A stretch of 64,000 nt of DNA from Vitrella brassicaformis (taxonomy: Eukaryota; Sar; Vitrellaceae). The stretch is taken from NCBI GenBank assembly GCA_001179505.1, contig CDMY01000718.1, positions 223,383 through 287,382 of the forward strand. The letters are read 5' to 3'. Made by a program: the position numbers and the translations under genes. Positions 19,288-30,858 of the stretch are shown here, piece after piece (positions within the stretch are counted from its first letter, which is position 1; each line of letters starts with the position of its first letter). The notes under the pieces are model-generated. The model made no database searches. It was not told where the DNA came from and was given only the letters and a program-made list of their open reading frames with translations.

Positions 19288-20814
19288 CACGGCGCGGGGA
19301 CGGGGAAGGGTGCATACAACGGGGGACGCGACATGAGTCTTACTTTTATTTCAATCACAGTGGCGGTAGACGAGAGAGGACCTTGTAGGTAGTATGTTTG
19401 GATAGTCATTTTAGATTCTGCTTAAGTTGTACGGTCACACTTCATGGCTGCGTGCACTCGTTGTATGACACTCTGCGTGCACTTGGTTGTTTGACGGTAG
19501 GTCTGGTCTGCGTGAGACTCTTTGCACGGAGCATGAAAACGGATTTGTTCGGGAGACACCGACGAACGAAACGGCAAATATAAAATGTAAGCAGCGATAT
19601 AAGGCTCCCCACCCATCCATGACCCGGCCCCTTGCCGGCCTACTCGCTGACTCACCGCGGCAGATATATGGATGGGGAAGAGGTGCACACGTGAGTGACC
19701 GCGGCTTGGCCACGTCGAAGGGCTCATTACGTAATCAACCGACCTGCACCACAGAACACACACCACACAGTGGCACACACAAATAGGCATCGCGCAAAGT
19801 ACACAGCGTCGCGTGTCGCGCTGACCTCCTTGTTGGCGAAGACGACGAATGGATGGCCAAGCGGACAACGGGGCTACGGTGAGCAACTGCAGGTAAGAGA
19901 CACACAGCAAGACACCAAGACAGACAGACAAACAAACATGACCCACACGTGTGTGATGTGTATACGAGCGAACCTGTGTGTGGGTGGGGTGCGGAGGTGA
20001 GTATGGACCATTACACACAGACGGACAGACGCAGAGAGCCGACGCGGACACACAAAGCAAGACAGCCAAGCAGCCGGACGGACAGACAAATGTGCAGGCG
20101 GAAGCGTCCTAGGCGAATAAACGTCCATCCAGTAAGTACATCGATCCATAAACCAAGGAAAAACAAGGAGGTGCAAACACGTCGGTCGGTCGGTCGGTAT
20201 GTCGGTCGGTCAAGACAAAAAGAGGCGTTGCTCCTCTCGCTCCTCGTCAGACAGTGAGGCACCGCTCTACACATACGCCACACACCACACCATCATGCCA
20301 CGGCCTTTGTGCCCTCTCTCCTGACATTCTGCTCGTGGGTTCAGCGTGGCCACCGGTAGCTTGAGGAAGCTTCGAATCTTCTTCTTGAGATCCGACGTCG
20401 CCTCCGACAACTCCTGCAGCACCACCTTGCGTACTCAAAAAGTATCGCATCAAGCTGGGTCTTGCTCATGCAATGGATGCGGCCATACACCTCAAGGTCC
20501 TTCAGTCAGCGATGCTGGCAATGCGACCGACGTCCTGCGTACAACAAACAGCCGATCACACGGATGCGCTCTCTCCCTTTCGTTGGCGTGTTCTCAGTGC
20601 TCGTTGGCTACCGCTTTCTTGGCTTCCGGTGTGTCGTCAGTCGCCTTTCTTGGCTTCCGATGTGTCGTCAGTACACCACTCACCACCATTTAATGGCCTT
20701 TGTGCCCCTCTCTCTAACGCTTTCCTCGTGTGTTCACCGTGGCCGTCGGTGGCCGTCGTCGTGACACAGTGTTCCGTTGGTGTCGGAAACGGTGTTCCGT
20801 TGGTCCTTCAGGCA
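19288..20814. other. Intergenic region with simple and tandem repeats
   Basis: No convincing exon chain. It contains CA/GACA-rich stretches, a (TCGG)n-type tract near 20180-20210 and a short tandem duplication near 20618-20672 (two copies of a unit containing CTTGGCTTCCG and GTGTCGTCAGT). A second short duplication, near 20768-20802, contains GTGTTCCGTTGGT. This is where the rest of the - strand helicase would be expected, but no helicase motif was found. Confidence 0.5.
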
Positions 20815-22180
20815 CGCTCAAATTGTCGTCCTCGTCGCTCCACAGCCCCTGAAATCATCAGAAATACACTCGGTCTGCAATGACTCTGCATGCTATTATG
20901 CGTACATCCTACCTGCAGGCATAAGGGCTGTCGTAGTAGTAGGTAGGATGTATCCTCGAGGATATCCTGCATTGACAGTTGGGCCCTGCCAGTTCGAAAA
21001 ACGAATCCCGTTCTACATGTACTTTTCACCTCCAGATATCTCACGGCGACGGGGTATGTGGTGCCGCGTATAAAACAGACTGGCGCTCTGTGGAAAACGA
21101 AGAGCAGAGACATACAAGAGAATGCCATTTGTGTACGACTTAATGTCATGTCTTATCCAGCTCACTCGTCAAAGTACTCGCTGATGACGTGCTCCTGGAT
21201 TGTTGCCGATAGCAAAACCACACTCAGCTTCTTCTCTCTCTGAATCGGTATAGGAGGCAAAAGTCTAACAGATTCAAAGAGAAAGAAGTCTTTCTTTCCA
21301 CCTCCGCCAAAATGTCCTTAAAGATTGCCAGCAAGACATCGATCTGCTCTGTGCGCTCGTGCACCTCATCTATGAGCACGTGGGTGAAGTCCATCAACAA
21401 CGGATCTGCTGCGAGCCCCTGCACGCCCACATAAATGCAAATGAAACAGAACACAGCAAAGTGTTCATGCGCCGAAACGTTTCTCACTTGATGGCAATGC
21501 CCGTAGTGACAAAAAGGATTTTGGTGTGGTTGCTGCATATGCTTTGGTGTCTGGAACAGAAGTACTCGAAATCAGGTCGCTGCAAGAAAGCGATTTAGAC
21601 CTACCGGATTCTGTAGCTGACAATGTCTCCGAGCTTGTCGTTGAGCTCTTCGCTCACTCGCTCTGCCACGCTTGTGGCGGCGGGGCTGCGAAGAAGCAGA
21701 AGCAGGTAAAGAAAGCCACAAGCGGGCTGGATTGAGGTCGTCTCAATCTACTCGCCTGGCCCAGTCCTGCGCAAACACCGAGTATGTATAGGCTTACGCC
21801 AGTCAGCACATCGGATGCAGATCTACCTCGAGCAGGTACTGCGGCACCTGAATGGTCTTGCCTGCAGCAAAAGGCAAGAAACAAGAAAGACTCCATGCAA
21901 GAAAGTCTAGTTTCTTGCAGTAGCTACCGCAGCCTGTCTCTCCCGCAACACCGGTGCCCTTGTTGTTGTTGATAGTGTTGATAAGCTCGACTCTGTGGCC
22001 GTACGCCGGCAGCCCCTGATGCGACACAGGAGAGCTGTGAGAGAAGCGGACACGCGAGTATGTTTCATAAGCGCTTCACTCTCCCTCGGCCAAGCGCACA
22101 CAGGTGCACGTGCCATTGCTCGTTTCTAATCCATGCCCACCTTGTTGGCCGCAAATCGATCAATGCTGCCTTCGGTCCGC
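20815..22180 (-). pseudogene. Truncated DEAH-box helicase
   Basis: Segments in - strand order: SIDRFAANK | GLPAYGHRVELINTINNN, motif I GETGCGKT split by an intron (about 21930), QVPQYLLE, a motif Ia region (AATSVAERV-like, but damaged), NHTKILFVTTGIAIK, motif II in FTHVLIDEVHERTEQID (about 21370), motif III VVLLSATIQEHV (about 21210), then PVAVRYLE and DILEDTSYLLL to about 20930. Motifs IV-VI, the winged-helix/HA2 and OB parts are absent. The frame is inconsistent by one base between AIK and GLAADP. A TGA precedes RTARLRRTEG in the simplest upstream reading, and the QPRR of motif Ia is broken. DEAH helicases unwind RNA using ATP; this one looks decayed and 3'-truncated. Confidence 0.55.
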
Positions 22181-22460
22181 CGTAGTCTTGCGGTTCGTCA
22201 GACAGCGGCAGGGTTGACGCCATCAGCCTCTGTCTTCGTCTCTGCTTGGTGCCTCAGGGTGAAAATCTGCGACCGCTGTGCCCCACCTGAGAGAGACGCA
22301 GGGACACCGTCTGTCTCTTGTATCCTCTTGTCTCACCCCTGCTTTCCACAGCTTCAGATGCATCTCATCCTTCTTCCCCTTCTGAGAAGCTGGGTGAAGA
22401 GCCGGGCTTCGGGCACTGCGACGCAGCGAGCCGTGTTCCACACTCCCCGACTCGTCAGAG

Positions 22461-24000
22461 CTGCGATTGAAAAGCTACCAGGATGGTCACGTCCCTGCCT
22501 ACGGCGACCCCATCTTCCGCTTTCTCCCTCTTGTAGTCGGAGACGCGCACCGCCTTGTGATGCAGACGGCGACCGGGTGGCGCAGAGCTGGACCGTGACT
22601 TTGACGATGCAAAGGTTGCGGAGACAGGCAGCTTCTCCGATGGCGTGGTGAACGACGGGCTCAAGATGGTGCGGTCGTCAAGGGCGCGGGCCGACGGCTT
22701 CGAGCGCCCTCGAGATACGGCAGCATCCGCCCCTGATTTCGCGACGTCAGTCTCTGATGTGCCTCTGTGGCGGTGGTTGTGCGGGCAAGCCCCTGGTGTA
22801 GAGGGCGAATAAGACACTCTGGGGACACACGCCGCAGCAGGCGGGTGCTGCCGCTCTTGCTGCTGTTGCCTGCTGGTGTCACCAGCTGACAGGTGTGCTT
22901 CTCCAGGCATATCCGTGGTCTGCATGGAAAAGTGTAAAAGCGGGTTGCATGCAGCACGCACTTGTAAGCCCTGCCGTCCTTACCTTGATTCCTTTCAGAA
23001 GATCAATTTCACGTCGCATCTCCCTGATCTTTCTGTTCCTCTGTGAATAGGGAAAGAAAAGAAAGAGAAAAAAAAACATACACACACACACAGACAGACA
23101 GACACACATCTGCTCTGGAAGGCACGCAGGTGACACATGTATGTAAACTGCTGACCCTCCAGCCTTCTCGTGAGCTGCTCCGTTTCCCTGGCGTTGTATT
23201 TCCAGCTGAGGAGACATTGCAGTACAGACAAGGCGGTGCGGCATGAAGTGCCTTTCTCTTCCGCACTGGAGTGAAGACAGACAAACCGATAAATGACGAC
23301 TGATCGTTTTATTTGTGTAGACAAACTTACGCGTCATATGACGCCTTCATCGCTGGGAGCTCATTGCCCACATTGACGGCAAAGCGTTCGGCAGTCTTAC
23401 GGCGCGAACGCTCGCTGAAGGATGAACACAGAAGCAGAGATGCGAAAGATCCACACATACGTATTTCATCATCCAATACTTCTGCAGCTCTTCTTCTGCC
23501 TTTCGGCGGGCTCCTCGCTGCTCCTGCAGTTCTTTTCCGAGGCTGAATGAACCGTGGTGTCCGAGCCAAGCCGTATATCCGCTTGTTTCCATGAACGCTC
23601 GTTGTCGTCCTGTTCACGCCCCAGGTCAGCTGTGAGGCTGCAGGCAGAACAAGCAGGGATTAATTACTCACCTCTAGACTTGTTTGCCGCCATCCCCTAC
23701 GTGGCAATTTTTACGCTCCTGCTCTCTGAGCAGAAATCACATAAAACGAGGTGCATGCGACAGAATACGAGACTCAGTATACTCGGACTTACATCTGCAG
23801 GGCCTCATGTAATCCGTTGGCGCGTTCCCTCTCCAACTGCGTGTTCCCATGGACAATCTCCTTCTACACGAGAGACAGCCAAGCATTAGCAACAGCCATT
23901 AGACCAGCACATGCAGTCCTTCCGCCTGGTGCTTACCTGACCGGTTGGCTGCGTGACTCGCCGGCGATCTGTCAAAGAGAGAAGTCAACCATCCATTCAT
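22461..24000 (-). CDS. Coiled-coil protein exons (possibly 5' part of the helicase gene)
   Basis: A series of - strand exons encodes heptad-like, charged helices: TQLERERANGLHEALQ (about 23800-23870), DLGREQDDNERSWKQA (about 23580-23630), GKELQEQRGARRKAEEELQK (about 23470-23550), RSRRKTAERFAVNVGNEL (about 23335-23410), RETEQLTRRLEG (about 23160-23200), RNRKIREMRREIDLLKGIK (about 22985-23040). Then a long disordered Ser/Arg/Gln-rich exon begins TTDMPGEAHLS and runs to about 22475. Donors such as AAG|gtaagg fit. No start codon was fixed. These may form a stand-alone coiled-coil protein or the N-terminus of the neighbouring helicase. Confidence 0.45.
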
Positions 24001-24459
24001 CAATTACTCATACATTTGGTATCTTCCTTACTGGTGGCCTCCCCTGGTGAGCACACGCAGGTACACGTGATCAGAATGCCTTCTCGTGTCCACCCGTTCA
24101 GCAGACGGCTGAGGCCTCGCTCGTGGCACGGTGATAGAGGAAGGAGGGACATAGGACGAGTTGGAAGGCGTGGGAGGGGATGGGGCGGACCACATACGAA
24201 AAATAGCAGGTGAAAAGAAAAAGGAGCGGGAGATCTTGTGGCTGAAACAACGCTGGCATGCCGGGAAATTGTGAAAAGCCGGACGAATTTTTTATCGGTC
24301 CCGTCTCCAATTCTCGCCGCGGGAAGTATTTTCTCGCCCGGGGCCGCGTCCAGTCACGGCGAAAGCACTGCGCGTGGAGCAGAGAGTTCAACTTCAAGTT
24401 CCTCCCCGTGCCAGTGGAGACTGACTCGGAGCCCCCAGGGAGCCCCCCCGCATCGCATC
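24001..24459. promoter_or_regulatory. Divergent spacer / 5' region of membrane-protein gene
   Basis: This lies between the coiled-coil exons on the - strand and the ATG at 24460 on the + strand. It is GC-rich near 24300-24440. The + frame is open upstream of 24460, but the first in-frame ATG is at 24460. Confidence 0.4.
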
Positions 24460-26874
24460 ATGATTGTTCCTGTTTCAAAGATGCTGACCACGGAGCTCAC
24501 CGCCGCTCAACCGCAACACGACGTTGAACATGTCATGAAAGTCAGCGCTGAACCAGCAGATCTTCTCAGCGGCGAGGCGCATGTCATTGACCCAGAGAGG
24601 GCACGCGCCACTGGGACCAACGACGTGACCTGCGGCCTGCCTACGGAAACCTACTCAGAAGGGGGGGTTGTCTCTCATGATAACGGAGAAGAAGACGAGA
24701 GAGCGCAGCGCAAAGAGGAGGTGGAGCTCGAAGAAAAGGTGAATGAATTCCGAGCATGTGCGGGAGATGCAGCCTCCTTTCAGGAGTTCCAAACTGACTT
24801 GCGATATGAGGGAGGCTCATTTGTTGGTGCGGTCTTCACTCCTGAGCCGCTTTGGACGACTGTAAGAAGAGTTAGAAAGGTAATCATTCGCACAATGTCG
24901 CAGTCCTTTCAGGTCTATCACTTTCCAGGTACTCTTATTCCACCTAATTGCAGCCGTCGGCTTCGCAGTCTGTTGGGCCCTGGTGTGGCTGGCGTACTGG
25001 TCGGCGTGCGAGAAGATGAGCGCGAGAGCAGCAGGCATAGTCCTTGATGTAACTCGCCGCATCATCGTTGTCCTATGCTCCATGGCTATGATACTACTTG
25101 TGGCTGAGGGCAGCGCAATTGGGGCCGTCCGCCGCTTGAGGACGACCTGGTATTTCTTTGTTCCTGGGTTTGTCCCATACGTGGCTTCTACACTTTTTCA
25201 CCACGTCGAGGCACTGCGGACCAACCATGGACACCAACGCCACAAATATGCCGCGCTCGTGCATTATCCCATCACAGTGCTCGTACCCCTCATGTGAGAG
25301 AAGAATTGTGATAGTAAGCACACATTCGATGTGCCTGTCTTTGTCAGGGTCTTTCGCCAGGTGGCTCAATCGGAGATAATAGTCAGGAAGTGGGCGTATA
25401 TTCTCAAGACATGGGGCGTGTTTGTAGTGGTCACGTGTTTTGCGATCGCCGTACCCCTCTATTTCGTGCCACTTGTTCGGACTGCAACAACAGATCGCGA
25501 GAAGACAGGCGTCGTCTTCACTTGGCTGCTCGTGGTGTCGCCCTTTGTTGCAACCCGTAAGAGATGCTACTCGATCGATGGATACATTCGCATGTTTCTA
25601 TGCGTATTCGGTCTGTGTTTCAGTCACAGGCATCGTTCGTTCTCTGAAGGACGGCCCTGCTCTGCAAAGGTCTCCAGCAATCACGTTTGTAGCGTTCGGC
25701 TTTGCACTCTTCCCACGGTTCGTCCAGGCCGAGATGGAATTTATCGCCTATCAGGTAGGCGGGCACATCGACGCTGTGCTCGCGTCAGATCCATTCCTTG
25801 CCTTTCCTGAATACGTCTCTCCTTATCAGGTTCTGTCGAGCTTGATCTTCGCATCATTCGACTTCGTTACCGACCTAGCCATGCCGTATTTCGTTCTCAT
25901 AGGTGAAGCCGCGAGAAGAAGTCTGGTGCGATTCCTATGCAGGCCGGTACGAGATCGGCACTTCGACACTGTCACTGCTGAGAATACTCAGGAAACGCGC
26001 GATAAGCAGACGCCGGTCATGCTACTCAGCCGCCTGTCTGCGACCATGATGAGTTTCAAGTCGGCCGGTCGCTATTCTATGAGGTCTTTGAGCACGTTTC
26101 TGGACGTTCCCACTCAGGCTGTTCAATTTGGTTATCACCCGATATTCCTACGGCGTCTCAGCGATGTAAGGAAGGAAAGCGACAGACAAGAAAATCCATC
26201 CATACTGCACATTTTTTTGCCTCCACTGCTGCAGCAAATGCATGCCTACAGCTTGATCGAGCTGACAGTGCTCATCTTCAGCAACCTGTTCAACATCACT
26301 CTTCGCCAGATCCTCTTTCCATCCGTCCGTCACCTGCTAGAGAGGCTAGTAGGTCTGGGAATCATGGTGCTGATCGAAGTCTTCTTCGAGGGTGCGCTCT
26401 ACATCTTCCTCGTGCGCTCTGCCAACTTGCCCCTGATTAAGAGCACAACCGAGCCGGGCGTCATCAGGATGCACTTACTGGCACTGGGTATCGGCGGCAC
26501 AGTGTTCATCTTTCGCAATGTGCCAGTCATTGTGCTGCAGCTCTTGACCGCTGCTGATGAGAAGAAGTATCAGTCAGTAAGCACATACGAGTTTTGTCCT
26601 TTTCATTCAAGTATGTTTGAGCTGTCATGACATGTCTGCTTGGACGATTGGTTTGATTTGCGGATGGAGACAGAAACACTTTACGATGCGACATCTCAAT
26701 GCACACCGACAATTGTTGTGTCGTACATGCTCTTTGGGGCGATGGATCGACCAAGACAGGCATGTCTACAGACCAATTATTGACCCTCCTGCAAGGAAGG
26801 TCCAAACCGAAGGTTGGACCTTCGTCTGCTTCCACGCTGCAGACACCAAGAGGAAGCGCACGTGTGACAAGTGA
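24460..26874 (+). CDS. Polytopic membrane protein of unknown function
   Basis: ATG at 24460 (MIVPVSKMLTTELTAAQPQH). Exon 24460-24879 encodes an acidic, soluble N-terminus. The next exon starts at 24929 with a membrane segment (VLLFHLIAAVGFAVCWALVW), followed by IIVVLCSMAMILLVAEG and WYFFVPGFVPYVASTL. Later exons give WGVFVVVTCFAIAVPLYFVP, ITFVAFGFALFPRFVQ, LIELTVLIFSNLFNITL, LVGLGIMVLIEVFFEGALYI and LLALGIGGTVFIFRNVPVIV, about eight or nine predicted membrane helices in all. A cytosolic-type loop with many Arg lies near 25920-26200. The ending is uncertain: either read-through to the TGA at 26628-26630, or splicing at 26580 to an exon from about 26672 ending at 26874. The family is not recognised. 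Confidence 0.58.
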
Positions 26875-27621
26875 CCCGGGCATGGCAGGACTGGGGTTGG
26901 TGGATCGAGGGAGGGATGTCTTCTTGACGAGGGAGGCGCGAAATGAGTGAAGCCAACGAAGTGGCATGGTCCACCGAGAAAGCAGAACTATCTGTGAGTG
27001 GGGTGGGCAGGTTTTGTCTCCAGGGGCTATGTGTCCCCACATTCTCTCCCACTCTCTTGATGACTGTGTTCTGTGTTGGCGCCTTTCAGGTCTAACGAAA
27101 CAAACCACATGCATCCCGACGCATCAAATCAAAAGAAAGCACTGGCAGCCAGTCAGCCCCATTAACGCTGTCCGTCGTGGGCCTGTCTCTGTAGTAGAGA
27201 GTGATGTCTGCCAGAGACATGTCCCCCCTCTGCCAGTGGAGAGAGAGCCGACATGCAATGTGCGTCATGCCAGAGTGATGCTAGAGATGCCAAGAGGCAA
27301 TTGCCAACATGCCTTACATGCCTTACATACATCCTGGCATGACGGCGTTGGAGGCGATGAGGCCACAGAGGGCCACCACAAACAGACAAGCCTTGGACAT
27401 TATTGGATAGCACCGCTTTTTCTGCTGGCCAGGAAAACGCCCCCAGAAGCCCACACCCCTCGCATCCTTTTTCCGGCTCCCTCTTTCTTGTGCGATGTCC
27501 AACCAACCCCTGCAGGAAGGCGAAGTCTCGCCATATGGATCAGGTGACCTGTGGAATCATTTGGAGTGGTAGTCATTCTGCTGAGCAGTCTGCGTCTTCC
27601 TCTCCGTCTCGATGTGCAGTG
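26875..27621. other. Intergenic spacer
   Basis: No exon chain was supported on either strand. It contains a few short repeats such as repeated GCCTTACAT near 27309-27330. It probably includes the promoter of the next + strand gene at its right end. Confidence 0.45.
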
Positions 27622-29307
27622 ATGCGTGGCCCGAGCCGCAGGGCGGCTTTCTGGGGCCCTGAGCCTGATTATGACGCCTGGAGTGGCCGCTTCTCTGACA
27701 GGGTATTCGCGTAAGGCCTTCCATGGTTCGCCCCTACACCTCGATCTCTTCTCTGTCCTTTCTTCGTGCTGTACAGGTGTTTGAGCCATCCCCTCTCCTG
27801 TCTAGCGGGTGCGGCGGTTTTTTGCCTCGAGGTCCCCTGTCTCTTCAAGGCTTTTGTGCTCCACAAGAGCCGCGCCTTCCACGGCCGTGTTTCCTCGCCA
27901 TTCTCGCGGTGGTGACCATCCTGCAAATCGGGATCTTTTTTGCAGTGGTTATCGCGTAGGCACTCAACATGGCCCAACGGCTCACGTCAGCATGTGCTTT
28001 TCAATATGTGCACACAGGACGGCCACGCACATGACGCAGTCATACCCCAAATGCCTGGGGAAGCTGCTGGCGCACAACCCCACCCCTACCATCGTCGTTA
28101 ACTACCCCATCACCGCATCGACACCTGAGATGCTCCAATGCGAAGTGGACAAGAAGGGCGTGGACGCAACGGAGGACGAAAACTACTGCAAGCACTGGTA
28201 CGTGCATGCCAATCTGGCCTTCGACGGGCAGAAACCGATAGATGTCTATGTCTCTCTCTGTGTGTCTCTGCCTGTGCGTGTCTCCCTCCGTCTGTCTCCA
28301 CGTGTGATTGTGGGTGTCTCTCGCTGCGTGGCCACTTTCCTGTCTGTCTGCCTCTCTCATACGCAGGAGCTTCCAGGTGCTGAAGGGTCAGAAGCGGGTG
28401 GCGAACGTGACAGGCACCGGAGAGGCAGAGGTGCCCCACCAAGTGGCCGTCTCCAGAATGGACGATCTTTTTGTCTACATGATGGGCGTCATGGTAACGA
28501 AGGGCGAGAATGCGCCCATTAATGACTTGCTGTCTCTCCGCGATATGTGCATCCATGCAGTTCGACGAGTACAAGGCACTGGAGTGGGCGCTTGGCAACG
28601 GTCGAGTGTACACGGGCGAAAGTTGGAAGAAGCCATTTCACAAGCTCGAACCCCTTACTTCGATTCTGAAGTCTTCGAAAAACCGAGCAGGAGTCGACTC
28701 AGCCGCCGTCTGCAAGCAGGAGGTTGCCAAACTGCAAAAGGTACGTACGCTACGGGACAGCGACGCCGGAGAGCTGTTTCCGGGCTGTGTTGGATATCAG
28801 GACAGCATGATGACTACATACTTGGTGCTGTTGCTTCTGTGTCTACCTTTGACAATGATCCTCCACGTGGTCGTCGCCCTATTCTTCAGGTGATTCGTCA
28901 GCCTAACAAAGCCACAAGGAGACACATCAGTGAGGCCTGTGTGTGTGTGTCTCCCAGGAAGGCATTCCGGTACGCAGGCAGCCCGACGGCAGAGAGCCTG
29001 ACCGAGATCGACACGTCTCGTCACCGCTGTGTGGTGATTGTTGATTGATTGATTGCAGTCGGGCGTATTCGATGAAGGAGAACTGCTGCGAGGACACCTT
29101 GCTTGTGTGCGCCTGCTACCCATGCACCATCTGCCAGGAGCTGAGACACACCATGGTACCTGCATGACATTGAGCGAATGAATGTAGTGCAGCCACAATC
29201 TGCAGACGACTGTCCTTTGTGCGTGGGTCTGTGTGTGTGTGTGCGCGCGCGCGTGTGTTCAGCGTTCCCAAAATGAGCTGAACGACATGGATCCCATCAA
29301 TCCCTAA
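27622..29307 (+). CDS. PLAC8-like Cys-rich membrane protein
   Basis: ATG at 27622 (MRGPSRRAAFWGPEPDYDAW). Exons were linked by phase through VFEPSPLLSSGCGGF, a membrane helix (PCFLAILAVVTILQIGIFF), a luminal or extracellular region (SYPKCLGKLLAHNPTPTIVV, ENYCKHW joined to SFQVLKGQKRV through a GTACGT donor at about 28200), FDEYKALEWALGNGRVYTG, a second helix (TTYLVLLLLCLPLTMILHVV), and a Cys-rich tail (ENCCEDTLLVCACYPCTICQ followed by ELRH). It ends RSQNELNDMDPINP with TAA at 29305-29307. The tail matches the end of PLAC8/Cys-rich proteins (CC...PC..CQE.R). PLAC8 proteins are linked to metal or ion transport and size control in plants. The N-terminal half is lineage-specific. Confidence 0.58.
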
Positions 29308-29880
29308 GAATTGGCAAGACAGACACTAGGAGGACTATGCATTCGTCTGTGTAACATTTGGGAACTGAGTGGAAGGAGGATTGTCAAACGCTCGGGCAAA
29401 ACACGATACTTGAGGTGAAAGTGTGCCGTGTCTGTACATCCACATCCATGAAACGCACACATCACGTGTGCGAGGTGTCCTCACCCGACCCAATGCAAGG
29501 CAAAAAGCGGTGCACGTCTGTCCCTCCCACCGAGACGCTGTATTACCTGACTAAAGGATGCACGAAAGACAGGACCGGTCTCCCTATCCTACGGGTGCTG
29601 TGGGTATGATGAAGCGATTCATACTATCGAGGTGCCAGCTCAACAAGGGCACACATGCAGTGGGGCGGGGCGTAGCTGGGCGTACACGAAAAAGAGCAAC
29701 AAACGAGTAGGCGGCAAAATGCAGTCAGTGATCATTATACACCAGGGTATGCACAGAGGCCCTCACGGGCCCTCCCTTGCTGTCCGCTACGCACTAGAGG
29801 AAAGTCGTGAGCGACAAACATGAAAACTGCCCCTCACCCCCAGTGGAAAAACTCGCAGTAATACATGAAATGCCCTGCTC
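29308..29880. other. Tail-to-tail spacer
   Basis: This lies between the 3' ends of the PLAC8-like gene (+) and the secreted Cys-rich gene (-). No coding structure was recognised. Confidence 0.45.
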
Positions 29881-30697
29881 TCACGGCTCGGGCTGCACCT
29901 CCCTCACTTCATCGGCAGTCAGCGGCTCTTCCTCCGTGTTGCGGTCCAGCAGTGAGTCCAGGATGCTCGTCAGGGTCTCTCCAGCCTGAGAGCCTTGGTC
30001 GTCGCCGCCGCCCTCGCTGTCGCTGTCCTCGGTGTTGCTAGTGGTGTCGTCGACCGGCTCGTCGATGCGCTCCACACACATGCCTGGGCGGACACACACC
30101 TCACCCTCGATGCAACCCTCCCCGCTGCACCCAGTCGTGACTCTGCGGCAGGCGCAAGAGTCGCCCATAGGCAGGAAGGGAATGCGCATCGCCGTCCGCG
30201 TACACACCTCATCTGAAACACACACCGCAGCAGCAGCACGTCCCAATCTCTGCAGGTCTATGTGTTTGGGTCATCCATTGCCTCTCTGACCTTCAGCACA
30301 ACCGCCTTCGCAGCCCTCGTCAAACTCAGGGTCGCACACCTCCCTGCAGACGTTGCTGGATATGCCGAACATGTTGAAGAACTGCAATTTGAGCACACAA
30401 ACAACGACGACAGATGTGGCGATATGGATTTGGACACATTGGTCAGCCCACAGCTTCGCTCACTGAAGTGCAGACGGCCGCAGTCCCATCACAGGTGCAC
30501 ACGGGGCTCTCCTCAACGCACGTGCCCTGTGTGCGGTCTCTGACGAGGTTGGCGCACACGCGGCCCTCGTCGCAGTCGGCTGTCGAGCGGCAGGTGACGG
30601 ATGCGCCAAGATCTTGAGCGGCAACGAAGAGGGGAACGGCGAGGCAGACGGCGATGAAAACAAAGCGAGCGAATGTCATCTTGGCGATGAATGACAA
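29881..30697 (-). CDS. Small secreted Cys-rich protein
   Basis: Start ATG at 30697 or 30679; the latter gives MTFARFVFIAVCLAVPLFVA, a clear signal peptide with cleavage near AAQ. The first exon continues with Cys-spaced repeats (VTCRSTADCDEGRVC, GTCVEESPVCTCDG). A middle exon reads NVCREVCDPEFDEGCEGGCA, and the last exon contains DSCACRRVTTGCSGEGCIEG and CVRPGMC, then an acidic tail (TTSNTEDSDSEGGGDDQG...) ending VREVQPEP at the stop (29881). The repeated C-x5-C-x4-C spacing suggests a disulfide-rich extracellular protein. The family is unknown. Confidence 0.6.
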
Positions 30698-30858
30698 CAG
30701 TGGAGGCTCCTGAACGCTCCTCTTTTTCCAAACACTGGGGAAAGAAACGCGAGCCGGAATCAGACGGCGAGCTTAGCCGAAGTGAACCATAAGTTGAGAG
30801 CAGGACCAGAGATGCATTCATGACGGCTTGGTCCCCTCTGTGCCCCTGATCTATCAAA
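30698..30858. promoter_or_regulatory. Divergent promoter region
   Basis: Only 160 bp lies between the - strand ATG (30697) and the + strand ATG (30859). It must serve both the secreted Cys-rich gene and the acyltransferase gene. No specific motif was identified. Confidence 0.5.

Noticed and set aside
20170-20220. CRISPR-like or telomeric repeat
   Set aside because: It is a plain TCGG tetranucleotide run without spacers and does not match a telomere unit.
24098-24397. Possible - strand membrane protein gene
   Set aside because: It is a single open frame with no joinable exons, overlapping the 5' region of the + strand membrane protein. Composition is not coding-like.
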